Shown one piece after another: positions 1 through 9,181 of a stretch of DNA of 64,000 bases. Both the position numbers and the translations under genes were made by a program. The DNA lies in assembly GCF_021726475.1 (NCBI RefSeq), contig NZ_JAKJRU010000008.1, positions 1 to 64,000 of the forward strand. The letters run 5' to 3'. This stretch comes from Pseudomonas oligotrophica. Lineage in GTDB: Bacteria > Pseudomonadota > Gammaproteobacteria > Pseudomonadales > Pseudomonadaceae. A model generated the notes under the pieces. The model saw only the letters and a list, made by a program, of their open reading frames with translations, had not been told where the DNA came from and ran no database searches. Position 1 is the stretch's first letter. Every line of letters begins with the position of its first letter.

Positions 1-164
1 CCGCCAAGCACGGTGGGCGGGTGCTGCGCTTCGAGGAGATCGACCAGGCCTTGCTGCAGGAAGCGGCGGGCATGCAGTATGGCGCAGCGCAGGGTGGCAC
101 GATGCACGAACAGGCCGCGCACACTGCGCATGCCGCGGCTCACAACGAACATGCCGGTCACTGA
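1..164 (+). CDS. nosL: NosL, copper chaperone lipoprotein (3' end only)
   Basis: Only the last 53 or so codons are in the window, read in the frame starting at base 3 and ending at the TGA at 162-164. The visible part includes GGRVLRFEEIDQALLQE and a His-rich tail (MHEQAAHTAHAAAHNEHAGH). NosL is an outer-membrane-anchored lipoprotein that delivers copper for the CuZ centre of nitrous oxide reductase. The call rests on the remembered NosL C-terminal pattern and on tatE following directly, which is the nosRZDFYL-tatE order of P. stutzeri. The His-rich tail fits a metal-handling protein. The 5' part lies outside the window, so signal peptide and lipobox cannot be checked. Confidence 0.72.
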   Translation, partial: AKHGGRVLRFEEIDQALLQEAAGMQYGAAQGGTMHEQAAHTAHAAAHNEHAGH

Positions 165-191
165 CCGCAGTCACACGCAACGAGGTAGCAA

Positions 192-380
192 ATGATGGGT
201 ATCAGTATCTGGCAGCTCCTGATCATCCTCCTGATCGTCGTCATGCTGTTTGGCACCAAGCGCCTGCGCGGCCTGGGGTCGGATCTGGGCAGCGCGATCA
301 GCGGTTTCCGCAAGTCGGTCAGCGAAGGGGATGCCACGGTCACCAGGCAGCCGGAGGCCGCCAAGCACCAGGTCAAGTGA
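192..380 (+). CDS. tatE: TatA/TatE family twin-arginine translocase subunit
   Basis: This 62-residue protein has one N-terminal membrane helix (about residues 5-20, SIWQLLIILLIVVMLFG), the conserved FGTKRL hinge and an amphipathic helix with GSDLGSAISGFRKSV. That is the standard TatA/E layout, at a length near the family minimum. Two ATG codons stand side by side (192 and 195); the second gives the usual MGISIWQL start. It follows nosL by 27 bases and is closed by a strong terminator, so it is the last gene of the nos operon. Its likely job is to assist Tat export of folded NosZ. General Tat function is known; the dedication to NosZ is inferred from position. Confidence 0.93.
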   Translation: MMGISIWQLLIILLIVVMLFGTKRLRGLGSDLGSAISGFRKSVSEGDATVTRQPEAAKHQVK

Positions 381-399
381 CCGCCGCTGCGGTATGCAA

Positions 400-424
400 A
401 ACGGGCCCTCGGGGCCCGTTTTTT
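400..424 (+). terminator. Rho-independent terminator of the nos-tatE operon
   Basis: An ACGGGCCC / GGGCCCGT stem closed by a very short loop is followed by a T-run (TTTTTT). It lies 20 bases after the tatE stop and separates the nos operon from nnrS. Confidence 0.9.
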
Positions 425-509
425 CATTCTGCCGGCCGGGCTGCGCGCGCTGGCGGTTGCGCGGCGAGGCGCCTGCCAGCCGTCACTTTCTCGGCGTTCC
501 CGGCAAAAG

Positions 510-523
510 CTGATTGCAATCAA
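510..523 (+). promoter_or_regulatory. FNR/DNR-type box upstream of nnrS
   Basis: CTGAT-TGCA-ATCAA matches the FNR/DNR consensus TTGAT-N4-ATCAA at 9 of 10 positions. It ends 116 bases before the nnrS start codon and has no other gene nearby, so oxygen- or nitric-oxide-responsive activation of nnrS is likely. Confidence 0.75.
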
Positions 524-639
524 GTCTGTTCCGGGCGGCGAAGCGGTAGAAAGTAGCCATCGCTTCCCGCTGCGGAAGCACACACCGCCGGGCGTCGCTG
601 ACGCGGCCCCGGCGGCAGAAATATTTCAGGAGGCCTGCT

Positions 640-1830
640 GTGCAAGTTGTCGATCGGCGTAAAGCCCTCAGTATCCCGCCCATCTGGCGCCTCGCCTTCC
701 GCCCGTTCTTTCTCGCCGGCAGCGTCTACGCCCTGCTCGTCGTACCGCTCTGGGTGGCGGCCTGGACCGGGCTGTGGCCGGGCTTCCAGCCGACCGGCGG
801 CTGGCTGGCCTGGCACCGTCACGAAATGCTCTTCGGCTTCGCCATGGCCATCGTCGCCGGCTTCCTGCTGACCGCGGTACAGACCTGGACCGGCCAGGTG
901 GCGCCGTCGGGCAAGCCGCTGATGGGTCTGGCGGTGGTCTGGCTGGCGGCGCGCCTGGGCTGGCTGTTCGGTCTGCCGCTGGCGTTGCTGATCCCGCTGG
1001 ACCTGGCCTTCCTGGCCGTCGTCGCCCTGCTGATGGGGCGCATGCTCTGGGCCGTACGGCAGAAGCGCAACTATCCGGTGCTGGCGGTGCTGAGCCTGAT
1101 GATCGCCGCCGATGCCATCGTCATGAGCGGCCTGCTGCTCGGCGACGACGGTCTGCAGCGCCAGGGTGTGCTGGCCGGGTTGTGGCTGATCGCCGCGCTG
1201 ATGGGCCTGATCGGCGGGCGGGTGATTCCCTTCTTCACCCAGCGCGGGCTCGGCTGGGTCGAGGCGATCAAGCCCTGGGTCTGGCTGGATATCGCGCTGC
1301 TGGCCGGCAGCCTGCTGATCGCCGCGCTGCATGCCGTGGGCCTGGCCCTGCTGCCGCAACCGCTGGTGGGCGTGCTGTTCCTGCTGCTGGGCCTCGGTCA
1401 CCTGCTGCGCCTGGCGCGCTGGTACGACAAGGGCATCTGGCGCGTGCCGCTGCTCTGGTCGCTGCACGTCTCGGTGCTCTGGCTGGCGGTAGCCTGCCTG
1501 GGCCTGGCGCTCTGGCACTTCGGCGTGCTGGCACAGTCGAGCCCGGCGCTGCACGCACTGACCGTCGGCGCGATGAGCGGCCTGATCCTGGCGATGATCG
1601 CCCGCGTCACCCTCGGCCACACCGGCCGTCCGCTGCAGGTACCGGCGGGCATGGTTCCCGGCTTCGTGCTGTTCAACCTGGGCACCGCGGCCCGTGTCTT
1701 CATCGCCGCCCAGTGGCCGGTCGCCGGGCTCTGGCTGGCGGCCATCTGCTGGTCGCTGGCGTTCCTGCTCTATGCCCTGCGCTATGCGCCGATGCTGCTC
1801 AGCGCGCGGGTCGATGGTCATCCCGGCTGA
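640..1830 (+). CDS. nnrS: NnrS family heme/copper membrane protein
   Basis: This 396-residue, strongly hydrophobic protein has about 12 predicted membrane helices. It carries the NnrS N-terminal signature WRLAFRPFFLAGSVYA and the conserved WHRHEMLFGF segment, followed by HTGRPLQ near residue 330. NnrS proteins are linked to nitric oxide tolerance and denitrification and bind heme; their exact reaction is not settled. The start is a GTG preceded by CAGGAGG at 7-base spacing. An FNR/DNR-type box lies upstream. The length equals the ORF396 described in the P. stutzeri denitrification cluster (from memory), and the following SDR has the length of the reported ORF247. The two genes probably form one operon. 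Confidence 0.92.
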   Translation: MQVVDRRKALSIPPIWRLAFRPFFLAGSVYALLVVPLWVAAWTGLWPGFQPTGGWLAWHRHEMLFGFAMAIVAGFLLTAVQTWTGQVAPSGKPLMGLAVVWLAARLGWLFGLPLALLIPLDLAFLAVVALLMGRMLWAVRQKRNYPVLAVLSLMIAADAIVMSGLLLGDDGLQRQGVLAGLWLIAALMGLIGGRVIPFFTQRGLGWVEAIKPWVWLDIALLAGSLLIAALHAVGLALLPQPLVGVLFLLLGLGHLLRLARWYDKGIWRVPLLWSLHVSVLWLAVACLGLALWHFGVLAQSSPALHALTVGAMSGLILAMIARVTLGHTGRPLQVPAGMVPGFVLFNLGTAARVFIAAQWPVAGLWLAAICWSLAFLLYALRYAPMLLSARVDGHPG

Positions 1831-1909
1831 GGCCGGGCGCTGCAACCGGAAAAGCCGCGCCCGCGAGGCGGGCGCCTGAGACTCGGCGAGCCGAGCAACG
1901 GAGAAAGAG

Positions 1910-2653
1910 ATGAAAAGCGACTTCCTCGATCGTCTGGCCGTGATCACCGGCGCCAGCTCCGGCATCGGCCTGGCCCTTTGTGCGGCGCTGCTGCAGCGCG
2001 GGGCACGGGTACTGGCCATGTCGCGCTCGCTCGGCGGCCTCGGCCCGCTGATGGAGACCTACCCCGAGCGGCTGTGCTGGCATGCCGGCGACGTGACCAG
2101 TGCCGACGACCTCAACGCACTATCCCGCCGCGCGGCGGAGATGGGCCCGGTCGATTTCCTGGTGCCCAATGCCGGCATCGCCGAACTGGCCGACAGCCTG
2201 GACAGCAGCGCCTTCGATCGCCAGTGGGCGGTCAATGGCGCCGGCGCGTTGAACACCATGGCGGCGCTGCGCAGCGAACTGGCCAAGCCGGCCTCGGTGG
2301 TGTTCATCGGCACCTTCCTGACCCGCGCCAGCTTCCCCGGACTGGCCGCCTACATCGCCAGCAAGGCGGCGCTCGCTGCGCAGATGCGCACCATGGCGGT
2401 GGAATTCGCGCCGCTGGAGGTGCGCATCAACATGGTCTCGCCGGGGCCGACCGCCACGGCCATCTGGGGCACCCTGGGGCTGTCCGACGAGCAGCTCGAG
2501 CAGGTCGCCGAGAGCGTCACCGGGCGCCTGCTGCCGGGGCACTTCCTCGAGGCGGCGGCGGTCGCCAACGTGGTGCTCTTCCAGCTGTCGCAGGGTGCGC
2601 GCGGTGTCTACGGCCAGGACTGGGTGGTCGACAACGGCTACACCCTGGGTTGA
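1910..2653 (+). CDS. Short-chain dehydrogenase/reductase (SDR)
   Basis: This is a classical SDR of 247 residues. The cofactor loop TGASSGIG is at residues 13-20, NAGIAEL near 87, and the catalytic pair in YIASK is Tyr148 and Lys152. It has the usual subunit length and no signal peptide, so it is cytoplasmic. The start is an ATG after GGAGAAAGAG. It follows nnrS by 79 bases and precedes the chemoreceptor gene with almost no gap, so co-transcription is likely. The same SDR is associated with nnrS in the P. stutzeri denitrification cluster, but its substrate is unknown and nothing in the sequence reveals it. Confidence 0.88.
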   Translation: MKSDFLDRLAVITGASSGIGLALCAALLQRGARVLAMSRSLGGLGPLMETYPERLCWHAGDVTSADDLNALSRRAAEMGPVDFLVPNAGIAELADSLDSSAFDRQWAVNGAGALNTMAALRSELAKPASVVFIGTFLTRASFPGLAAYIASKAALAAQMRTMAVEFAPLEVRINMVSPGPTATAIWGTLGLSDEQLEQVAESVTGRLLPGHFLEAAAVANVVLFQLSQGARGVYGQDWVVDNGYTLG

Positions 2654-2662
2654 GTGGGCAGC

Positions 2663-3814
2663 ATGTGGCTCACGAGCAGCAAGGCGGTCCAGCGTCTGGA
2701 GCGCGAGGCACGCGAACGGCTGGCCCGCGATGGGGCGCGCGAGGCCCGCATCGCGGCGCTGGAGCAGGAACTGGATGACGCGCACCGGCTGATCGAGGCG
2801 CAGCGACAACAGCTTGCGCACCACCGCGGCGTAGCAGCCAACCTGGTGCGCTTCGGTGCGTCGGTGTCCAGCCTGGGCGATTCCTTCGAGTACCTCGCCG
2901 ACCAGCTGGCGCACAGCCAGGATCGCGCCGAGCAGGTGGCCGACGCGGCGCTGTCCAGCCGGCAGCAGTTCGGTGCCCTGCGCGGCGAGGCGCAGCGGAT
3001 GGAAGACGGCCTCGACCAGGCCTCGCAGAAGGTGCAGTCGCTGGCCGAATGCTCACGCGAGATCAACGGGATCGTCGATCTGATCAGCGGCATCGCCAGC
3101 CAGACCAACCTGCTGGCGCTCAATGCGGCGATCGAGGCGGCGCGTGCCGGCAGTGCCGGGCGCGGCTTCGCCGTGGTCGCCAGCGAGATCCGCAGCCTGG
3201 CGGAAAAGACCGCGCTGGCCACCGATGACATCGTGCGCAAGATCGGCGAGGTCCAGGAAGAGATTCGCAGCGTGCATACGCACATCCGCCTGCAGGGCGA
3301 AAGCGCCCAGGGTTTCAGCCGCACCGCCGACGATGCGGTGCAGGCGATGGAGCGGCTGCGCGCGCTGGCCGGGGCGATGCGTCGCAGCAGCGAATCCTCG
3401 GCGCTGCGCGCCGGCGTCGAACTGGCCAACCTCGATGAGCTGTCGCTCAAGTTCGTGGTCTACAACCACCTGCTCGGCACGGGCGGGCAGGCGCCGGCGC
3501 TGCCCAGCGAGCGCGACTGTCGTTTCGGCCGCTGGTACTACGGCGATGCCGATCGCCAGCTCAAGCTGGTCGACGGCTTCGCCCAGATCGAGCGACCGCA
3601 CACCACCGTACATGATCAGGGCCAGGCGGCGCTCACCGCATTCGGCAGGGGCGAGCTGGCGCTCGCATTGCAGAGTCTGGAACGCATGGAGGACGCCAAC
3701 CTCGAGGTGATGCACATCGTCAAGGGCCTGTTCGACCGGCTGGAACAGGCCGCAGCGCATGAAGCGGAGCGCGAAAGCGCACGGCATGGCGCTGATATGA
3801 TTCGATATAAGTGA
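2663..3814 (+). CDS. Soluble methyl-accepting chemotaxis protein with C-terminal zinc-binding (CZB) domain
   Basis: No membrane helix is visible. The N-terminus is a charged coiled coil (about residues 5-60). The centre holds the chemoreceptor signalling tip: [20 protein letters not shown], then [20 protein letters not shown]. The last 120 residues match a CZB domain, with candidate zinc ligands in [18 protein letters not shown] and RPHTTVH (His-Cys-His-His). CZB receptors respond to zinc or oxidants. The ATG at 2663 is preferred over the GTG at 2654; neither has a strong ribosome site. The gene starts directly behind the SDR gene, placing a cytosolic sensor inside the denitrification locus. 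A role in energy or nitrogen-oxide taxis is inference. Confidence 0.88.
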   Translation: MWLTSSKAVQRLEREARERLARDGAREARIAALEQELDDAHRLIEAQRQQLAHHRGVAANLVRFGASVSSLGDSFEYLADQLAHSQDRAEQVADAALSSRQQFGALRGEAQRMEDGLDQASQKVQSLAECSREINGIVDLISGIASQTNLLALNAAIEAARAGSAGRGFAVVASEIRSLAEKTALATDDIVRKIGEVQEEIRSVHTHIRLQGESAQGFSRTADDAVQAMERLRALAGAMRRSSESSALRAGVELANLDELSLKFVVYNHLLGTGGQAPALPSERDCRFGRWYYGDADRQLKLVDGFAQIERPHTTVHDQGQAALTAFGRGELALALQSLERMEDANLEVMHIVKGLFDRLEQAAAHEAERESARHGADMIRYK

Positions 3815-4017
3815 TACTAACAAGCAATAACATTCGTTAGATAAAAGTTAATTGCTCGTCCGACAATGGTGATCGCAGCAAGGCGCGACGCTGGGTCGCG
3901 CCTGTTCATGAACCGACTTCCACAGAGGAACGGTGAGTGAGTGCGTGCCGACCAGTCGGAACCGAGTGGGCCAGGTAACCGGGCCCCGGACCGCTGCCCG
4001 CGCCGCATTCGCTCGCG

Positions 4018-5466
4018 ATGGCTATGAGCGAACCGCAGAGCATTCTCGAACCTGCCTACAACTACCGCGTGGTACGCCAGTTCACCCTGATGACCCTGGT
4101 CTGGGGTGTGCTGGGCATGAGCCTCGGCGTGTTCATCGCCGCGCAACTGGTCTGGCCGGAGCTGAACTTCGGCCTGCCCTGGACCAGCTTCGGCCGGCTG
4201 CGGCCGATCCACACCAACCTGGTGATCTTTGCCTTCGGCGGCGGCGCGCTGTTCGCTGCGTCCTTCTACATCGTGCAGCGCACCAGCCAGGCGCGGCTGG
4301 TCTCCGATCAGCTGGCCGCGGTGGTGTTCTGGGGCTGGCAGGCCGCCTGCGTGGCGATGCCGGTCAGCTACGTGCTGGGCTACACCACGTCCAAGGAGTA
4401 CGCCGAGATGGAGTGGCCGATCGCCCTCTGGGTGACCTTTGTCTGGCTGCTCTACGGCTACCTGTTCTTCGCCACCATCGCGCGCCGGCGGATGCGCCAC
4501 ATCTACGTCGGCAACTGGTTCTTCGGCGCCTTTATCCTGGTCACCGGCATGGTCCACGTGGTCAATCACGTGCAGTTGCCGGTGTCGTTGCTCAAGAGCT
4601 ACTCGGTGTATTCCGGCGCCACCGACGCCATGGTGCAGTGGTGGTACGGCCACAGTGTGGTCGGCTTCATCCTCTCGGTGGGCTTTCTCGGCATGATGTA
4701 CTACTTCGTGCCGAAGCAGGCCGGGCGGCCGATCTACTCGTACCGGCTGTCGATCGTGCACTTCTGGGCGATCATCGCGATCTACATCTGGGCCGGCCCG
4801 CACCACCTGCACTACACCGCGCTGCCGGACTGGGCGCAGAGCCTGGGCATGGTGATGTCGATCATCCTGCTGGCGCCGAGTTGGGGCGGCATGATCAACG
4901 GCATGATGACCCTCTCCGGCGCCTGGCATAAGCTGCGCACCGACCCGATCCTGCGCTTCCTGGTGGTCTCGCTGGCGTTCTATGGCATGTCCACCTTCGA
5001 AGGGCCGATGATGGCGATCAAGACGGTCAACGCGCTGTCGCACTACACCGACTGGACCATCGGCCACGTACACGCCGGTGCCCTCGGCTGGGTGGCGATG
5101 ATCACCATCGGCTCGCTGTATCACCTGGTGCCGCGGCTGTGGGGCGCCGAGCGGATGTACAGCGTACGGCTGGTCAACGTGCACTTCTGGCTGGCCACCA
5201 TTGGCACCGTGCTCTACATCGCCTCGATGTGGGTCAATGGCATCACCCAGGGCCTGATGTGGCGGGCGATCAACGAGGACGGCACGCTGACCTACTCCTT
5301 CGTCGAGGCGCTCGAGGCCAGTCACCCCGGCTACCTGGTGCGCATGCTCGGCGGCGGCATCTTCGCCTCGGGCATGCTGCTGATGGCCTTCAATACCTGG
5401 CTGACGGTGCGCCATGCGCGCACGACCGCGGCCAGCGCAAGCGCCATGCTGCCTGCCGCCCGCTGA
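4018..5466 (+). CDS. ccoN: Orphan cbb3-type cytochrome c oxidase subunit I (CcoN)
   Basis: This 482-residue protein has at least 12 membrane helices and the heme-copper oxidase subunit I pattern. Candidate ligands are the His in RPIHTNLV, the [10 protein letters not shown] motif (CuB side), the His pair in [15 protein letters not shown] and the [11 protein letters not shown] pair (hemes b3/b). Length and helices fit a complete CcoN. No ccoO, ccoQ or ccoP gene follows; the next gene is an HPP-CBS protein. Pseudomonads are known to carry orphan CcoN paralogues that pair with CcoO/CcoP encoded elsewhere and change the behaviour of the oxidase. The 203 bases upstream contain no clear FNR box. Subunit identity is firm; its assembly partner is inferred. 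Confidence 0.93.
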   Translation: MAMSEPQSILEPAYNYRVVRQFTLMTLVWGVLGMSLGVFIAAQLVWPELNFGLPWTSFGRLRPIHTNLVIFAFGGGALFAASFYIVQRTSQARLVSDQLAAVVFWGWQAACVAMPVSYVLGYTTSKEYAEMEWPIALWVTFVWLLYGYLFFATIARRRMRHIYVGNWFFGAFILVTGMVHVVNHVQLPVSLLKSYSVYSGATDAMVQWWYGHSVVGFILSVGFLGMMYYFVPKQAGRPIYSYRLSIVHFWAIIAIYIWAGPHHLHYTALPDWAQSLGMVMSIILLAPSWGGMINGMMTLSGAWHKLRTDPILRFLVVSLAFYGMSTFEGPMMAIKTVNALSHYTDWTIGHVHAGALGWVAMITIGSLYHLVPRLWGAERMYSVRLVNVHFWLATIGTVLYIASMWVNGITQGLMWRAINEDGTLTYSFVEALEASHPGYLVRMLGGGIFASGMLLMAFNTWLTVRHARTTAASASAMLPAAR

Positions 5467-5564
5467 TTTCCCCTCGCTACCCGTGTAGCTCCTGATGGTC
5501 CACGGACGGACCTTTTTTACCCCGCCGCGCTCCCATGCCGGTGCCCCGCCCGACAAGAGTTTCC

Positions 5565-6704
5565 ATGCAAGACAACCTGATCGACTGGTTCAAATCCTTC
5601 GTGCCCGCCGCGCCGAACGCGGCCCCGCGGCAGTGGCTGCGCGCGGCCCTCGGCATCCTGCTGGTCATGCCGCTGGTGTTTCTCAGCGACCGCTGGCTGG
5701 TGGGCAGCAACCTCGCGCTGCAGGTCATCGCCCCGGTGGGCGCTTCGGCGGTGCTGGTGTTCGTCGCCTCGTCGAGCCCCTTCGCCCAGCCTTGGTCGGT
5801 GATCGGCGGCAACCTGTTCGCCGCGCTGATCGGCATCAGCCTGGGGTTGAGCGGACTGCCCGGCGTGCTCGCCGCGACCCTCGCCGGCGCGGCGACGCTG
5901 CTGTGCCTGTTCTCGCTGCGCTGCCTGCACCCGCCGAGCATCGCGTTGGCGCTGGTCGCCGCGGTGGGCAGCCCCGATCTGCACCAGCTGCACTTCGGCC
6001 TGCTCTGGCCGGTGATGTTCAACTCGCTGCTGCTGGTGACCTTCGCCCTGCTGTTCAACAACCTGACCGGCCACCCGTACCCCAAGCCGCGGTTGCCGCG
6101 CGACAACGATCATCACACCCGCGACCCGCGCCCCGGCGAGCGCATGAGCTTCATGCAGGACGATGTCGACCGGGCGCTGGCCGAGTTCGGCGAGTACGTC
6201 GACATCACCCGCGACGACCTCGCGCGGCTGATCAAGCAGACCGAGAAGCACGCCCTGCGCCGCAGCATGGGCGAGATCACTGCGGCCCACGTGATGTCGC
6301 GCGACATCTACTGGCACACCCCGGACACCTTCATCGAGTCGGCCTGGCAGACCCTGCAGCAGCACCGCCTGCGCTCGCTGCCGGTGGTCGAGGGCGACGA
6401 CCACCGGCTGGTCGGCATCGTCACCCTGGTCGACCTGCTCAAGCATTTCCACCCACGCCCGGGGCGCCTGAGCTTCGGCCAGCTGAAGTTTCTGCGCGGC
6501 ACCAAGCTGCGCGCGATCATGTCCTCGCCGGTGGTCTCGGTGGGCATGGACACGCACATGGTCGAGCTGGTCTACCTGCTCTCCGACCGCGGCCTGCACT
6601 GTCTGCCGGTGGTCGACGAGCAGCAGCGGTTGGTCGGCATGATCACCCAGACCGACCTGATCGCCGCGCTCTATCGCAACTGGCTCAAGCAGCTGCCGGA
6701 CTGA
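5565..6704 (+). CDS. HPP family membrane protein with two CBS domains
   Basis: The first 160 residues form an HPP domain: four hydrophobic helices with the family signature LRCLHPPSIALAL. Two CBS domains follow (roughly residues 230-295 and 310-375); each starts with a VMSRDI or IMSSPVVSV motif and ends with LVGIVTLVDLL or LVGMITQTDLI. CBS pairs usually bind adenine nucleotides and gate transport. HPP proteins have been linked to nitrite transport in plastids and cyanobacteria, which would suit a nitrite reductase neighbourhood, but that is inference. The ATG at 5565 is preferred; an in-frame ATG at 5535 would add 10 residues. It follows the orphan ccoN by 98 bases. Confidence 0.88.
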   Translation: MQDNLIDWFKSFVPAAPNAAPRQWLRAALGILLVMPLVFLSDRWLVGSNLALQVIAPVGASAVLVFVASSSPFAQPWSVIGGNLFAALIGISLGLSGLPGVLAATLAGAATLLCLFSLRCLHPPSIALALVAAVGSPDLHQLHFGLLWPVMFNSLLLVTFALLFNNLTGHPYPKPRLPRDNDHHTRDPRPGERMSFMQDDVDRALAEFGEYVDITRDDLARLIKQTEKHALRRSMGEITAAHVMSRDIYWHTPDTFIESAWQTLQQHRLRSLPVVEGDDHRLVGIVTLVDLLKHFHPRPGRLSFGQLKFLRGTKLRAIMSSPVVSVGMDTHMVELVYLLSDRGLHCLPVVDEQQRLVGMITQTDLIAALYRNWLKQLPD

Positions 6705-6710
6705 ACCGGC

Positions 6711-7571
6711 TCAGATCTCGTAGTACCAGCGCGACCAGTCGAAGTCGTCCAGCGCCAGCCCGCGCACCAGCTCGATGGCCCGTGCCAGGGCCGCCGAGCG
6801 GTTGGCGCGCGAATACACGAGATAGATGGGGTAGGAGAATTCCGGCGCCTGCTCGACGCGCTTGAGCAGCCCTTCGTCCAGGTAGCGCTGCACCACCCGC
6901 GTGCGGAAGTAGCCGCGCCCGCCGCACTGCAGCAAGTACTGCAGCGCCAGCGGGCCGAGGCTGAAGGACATCGCCGCGCGGGTGTACTCGGGTAGCGCCT
7001 GGTTGTGCTGCTTGCGAAAGGCCGAGCCCCAGTCGACATACAGGTACGGGTCGGGGTTGTGCGTCTGCACCACCTGGATGAGTTTTTCCTCGAGCAACTG
7101 CTCGACCTGCAGCCCAGGCCAGTATTCGGGCTGGTGCACCAGGGCGGCGTCGAGCAGGCCGAGGTCGAGCTTCTTCTGCAGCTCCTCGTCGCTGGCGACT
7201 TCGCTGCGTAGCGCATGGCTGGGCAGCGTCTCGCGCAGGCGCTGCACCCAGGCCAGCATCAGCGGGTTGCACAGGCTGACCTCGGCGCCGAGGGTCAGCA
7301 GCTGGTCGTAGCCCTGCGGCAGCGGCAGGTCGCGGCGTGCGGCTTCCCAGGTCTGCACCAGCTGGTTGGCGTAGGTGACGAAGCGCTCGCCGTCGTCGGT
7401 CAGGCGCGCGCCGGCGCGGTTGCGCACGAACAGCCGGCAGCCGAGCTGGCTTTCCAGGTTCTGGATACGTGCGGTGACCGCGGTCTGGGTCAGGTGCATG
7501 CGCTCGGCCGCGGCGATGAAGCTGCCGCCGCGGATGATCTCGAGAAAGGTGCGGGCGAGATCGATGTCCAT
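6711..7571 (-). CDS. LysR family transcriptional regulator
   Basis: This is a 286-residue protein of standard LysR length. Residues 1-60 form a winged helix-turn-helix (LARTFLEIIRGGSFIAAAER, then LTQTAVTARIQNLE), followed by a substrate-binding domain. Reading frame upstream continues into nirN DNA, but the ATG at 7571 gives the canonical MDIDLARTFLEI start. It lies 92 bases downstream of nirN on the same strand, beyond a GC-rich hairpin, and meets the HPP-CBS gene tail to tail. Effector and targets cannot be read from the sequence. Confidence 0.9.
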   Translation of the reverse strand: MDIDLARTFLEIIRGGSFIAAAERMHLTQTAVTARIQNLESQLGCRLFVRNRAGARLTDDGERFVTYANQLVQTWEAARRDLPLPQGYDQLLTLGAEVSLCNPLMLAWVQRLRETLPSHALRSEVASDEELQKKLDLGLLDAALVHQPEYWPGLQVEQLLEEKLIQVVQTHNPDPYLYVDWGSAFRKQHNQALPEYTRAAMSFSLGPLALQYLLQCGGRGYFRTRVVQRYLDEGLLKRVEQAPEFSYPIYLVYSRANRSAALARAIELVRGLALDDFDWSRWYYEI

Positions 7572-7610
7572 GCGCAGGCTCCGGGGGAAGGGGCGTCGAT
7601 TGTAACGGAG

Positions 7611-7633
7611 CCCGGCGCCGCGAGGGCGCCGGG
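7611..7633 (-). terminator. GC-rich hairpin between nirN and the LysR gene
   Basis: A perfect 9-bp stem (CCCGGCGCC / GGCGCCGGG) with a 5-base loop lies 30 bases after the nirN stop. No T-run follows on the minus strand, so it may attenuate or protect the message rather than terminate fully. Confidence 0.45.
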
Positions 7634-7663
7634 GGATGGCCGCGGCGGGCGCCGGCGGTTGGC

Positions 7664-9181
7664 TCAGTGGGAGGTGCCTTCGGCGAACTCGATCTTGTTG
7701 CCGACGTTGTACTTGCCGGACGGCTTGTTCATCGGGATGCGCTTGATCTCTTCCAGCGTGTTGGCGTCGTAGACGATCAGCGCGCCGTCGGTGTCCCAGA
7801 CGCTGAGCAGGGCGTAGCGGCCATCGTTGGTGAACTCGACGTGGGCGGCGTTCTTGCCGGGCATCGGCCGCAGGGTGTGGGCGACTTCCAGACTCTGCTT
7901 GTCGATCAGGTGCACGGCATCGTTGTTCGGGCCGAAGAACACGTCGGTCCAGGCATAGGGCGAGTTCTGCTGGCTGCGCATGAAGAAGCCCGGTCCTTCG
8001 GTGGGAATTTCCTTGATCAGCTTCCAAGTCTCGAGGTCGAGCACCGAGATCAGCCCCTTGCTCACGTTCGGCGTGGCGAACACCCATTTGCCGCCGCGCT
8101 TCCAGTAGATGCCCGAGCCCAGGTGCGGCATGCCCGGCAGCGGGATGTCGGTGACCGTGCGCCCGCTGTCGAGGTCGATCACCTGGCCGCCCTTGGCCTT
8201 GCGCGAGGTGGCCAGCAGCTGGCCGTAGTCGGGGGTGAAGGAGAAGTCGTCGAGGTAGTCGGCGGCCTCGATGCGCCGCGGTTCGAAAGCCGGCTCGCCG
8301 GCATAGGACAGCTCCCAGGCTTCCTTCACGTCCTTCAGCGCGACGATGAAGCTCTCGCGCGGCGGCGCGGTGTACACCGCGCTGACCCGCGACGGCGTGC
8401 CGTCGGCCGCCACCGCCGGGATGTGCTTGACCAGCGACAGGTCGCGCGCATCGAGCAGCACCAGGTTGCCCGGCAGGTAGTTGCCCACCAGCACCCAGCG
8501 GCCGTCGTTGCTGACCGCCAGGTTGCGTGTGTTCAGCCCGGCGCGCACCTCGGCGACCATGGTCAGGTTGTTGAGGTCGTAGAGGCTGACCCAGCCATCG
8601 CGCGAGGCGAAGTAGACGAAGCGCCCGTCCGGCGAGAACTTCGGCCCGCCGTGCAGGGCGAAGTGCGACTGGAAGTTGGCCAGTTCCTCGAAGCGGTCGC
8701 CGTCGAGCACCCGTACATGGTGGTTGCCGGCCTCGACCACGACGAACAGGTTGAGCGGATTGGCGCCATGCTGCGGCGTCGCCGGCAGCCTGGCCAGGTC
8801 GGCCAGCAGGCGATGGCTGGCGCGGATGTCGGCGTCGCTCCAGGTCGGTGGCACGGCGGCGGGCTGGTAGAGGTAGCCGGTCAGCGCCTTGATCTGCCCG
8901 TCGTCGAGCACGCCGGCGAAGGCTGCCATCTGGCTGGCCGGGCGGCCGTCGCGGATCACCTTCTCGGCTTCGGCCGGCTTCAGCCGGCTCAGGCTTTCGG
9001 GCAACAGCGCCGGGCCGGCGCCGCCCAGGCGGTTGTCGCCGTGGCAGCTCTGGCAGTGCTGCTGGTAGAGCGCATGGGCATCGGCTTCGGCGGCCGCGGC
9101 GCGCGGCACCGCCAGGTCGAGGGCGACGAAGGTGGCGGCCGGCAACGCCGCCGCCACCAGCAGGGCAGGGATCAGCCGCAT
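7664..9181 (-). CDS. nirN: NirN, dihydro-heme d1 dehydrogenase
   Basis: This 505-residue periplasmic protein has a signal peptide (about residues 1-32), a heme c site CQSCH at 43-47, and a C-terminal eight-bladed propeller resembling the d1 domain of NirS (SPDGRFVYFASRDGW, LVGNYLPGNLVLLD, GPGFFMRSQQNSPYAWTDVF). NirN oxidises dihydro-heme d1 to heme d1 in the last step of cofactor synthesis. The frame is open far upstream, but the signal peptide places the start at 9181. That start overlaps the 3' end of nirE by 10 bases, indicating translational coupling. Compared with NirS it has the same heme c plus propeller design but is a maturation enzyme. Confidence 0.95.
   Translation of the reverse strand: MRLIPALLVAAALPAATFVALDLAVPRAAAAEADAHALYQQHCQSCHGDNRLGGAGPALLPESLSRLKPAEAEKVIRDGRPASQMAAFAGVLDDGQIKALTGYLYQPAAVPPTWSDADIRASHRLLADLARLPATPQHGANPLNLFVVVEAGNHHVRVLDGDRFEELANFQSHFALHGGPKFSPDGRFVYFASRDGWVSLYDLNNLTMVAEVRAGLNTRNLAVSNDGRWVLVGNYLPGNLVLLDARDLSLVKHIPAVAADGTPSRVSAVYTAPPRESFIVALKDVKEAWELSYAGEPAFEPRRIEAADYLDDFSFTPDYGQLLATSRKAKGGQVIDLDSGRTVTDIPLPGMPHLGSGIYWKRGGKWVFATPNVSKGLISVLDLETWKLIKEIPTEGPGFFMRSQQNSPYAWTDVFFGPNNDAVHLIDKQSLEVAHTLRPMPGKNAAHVEFTNDGRYALLSVWDTDGALIVYDANTLEEIKRIPMNKPSGKYNVGNKIEFAEGTSH

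Noticed and set aside
3815..4017. FNR box upstream of ccoN
   Set aside because: Only weak AT-rich inverted strings (CTAAC ... GTTAG) are present, without the TTGAT-N4-ATCAA pattern.
3817..5556. 579-residue minus-strand frame
   Set aside because: It is antisense to ccoN, whose helices and ligands are clear.
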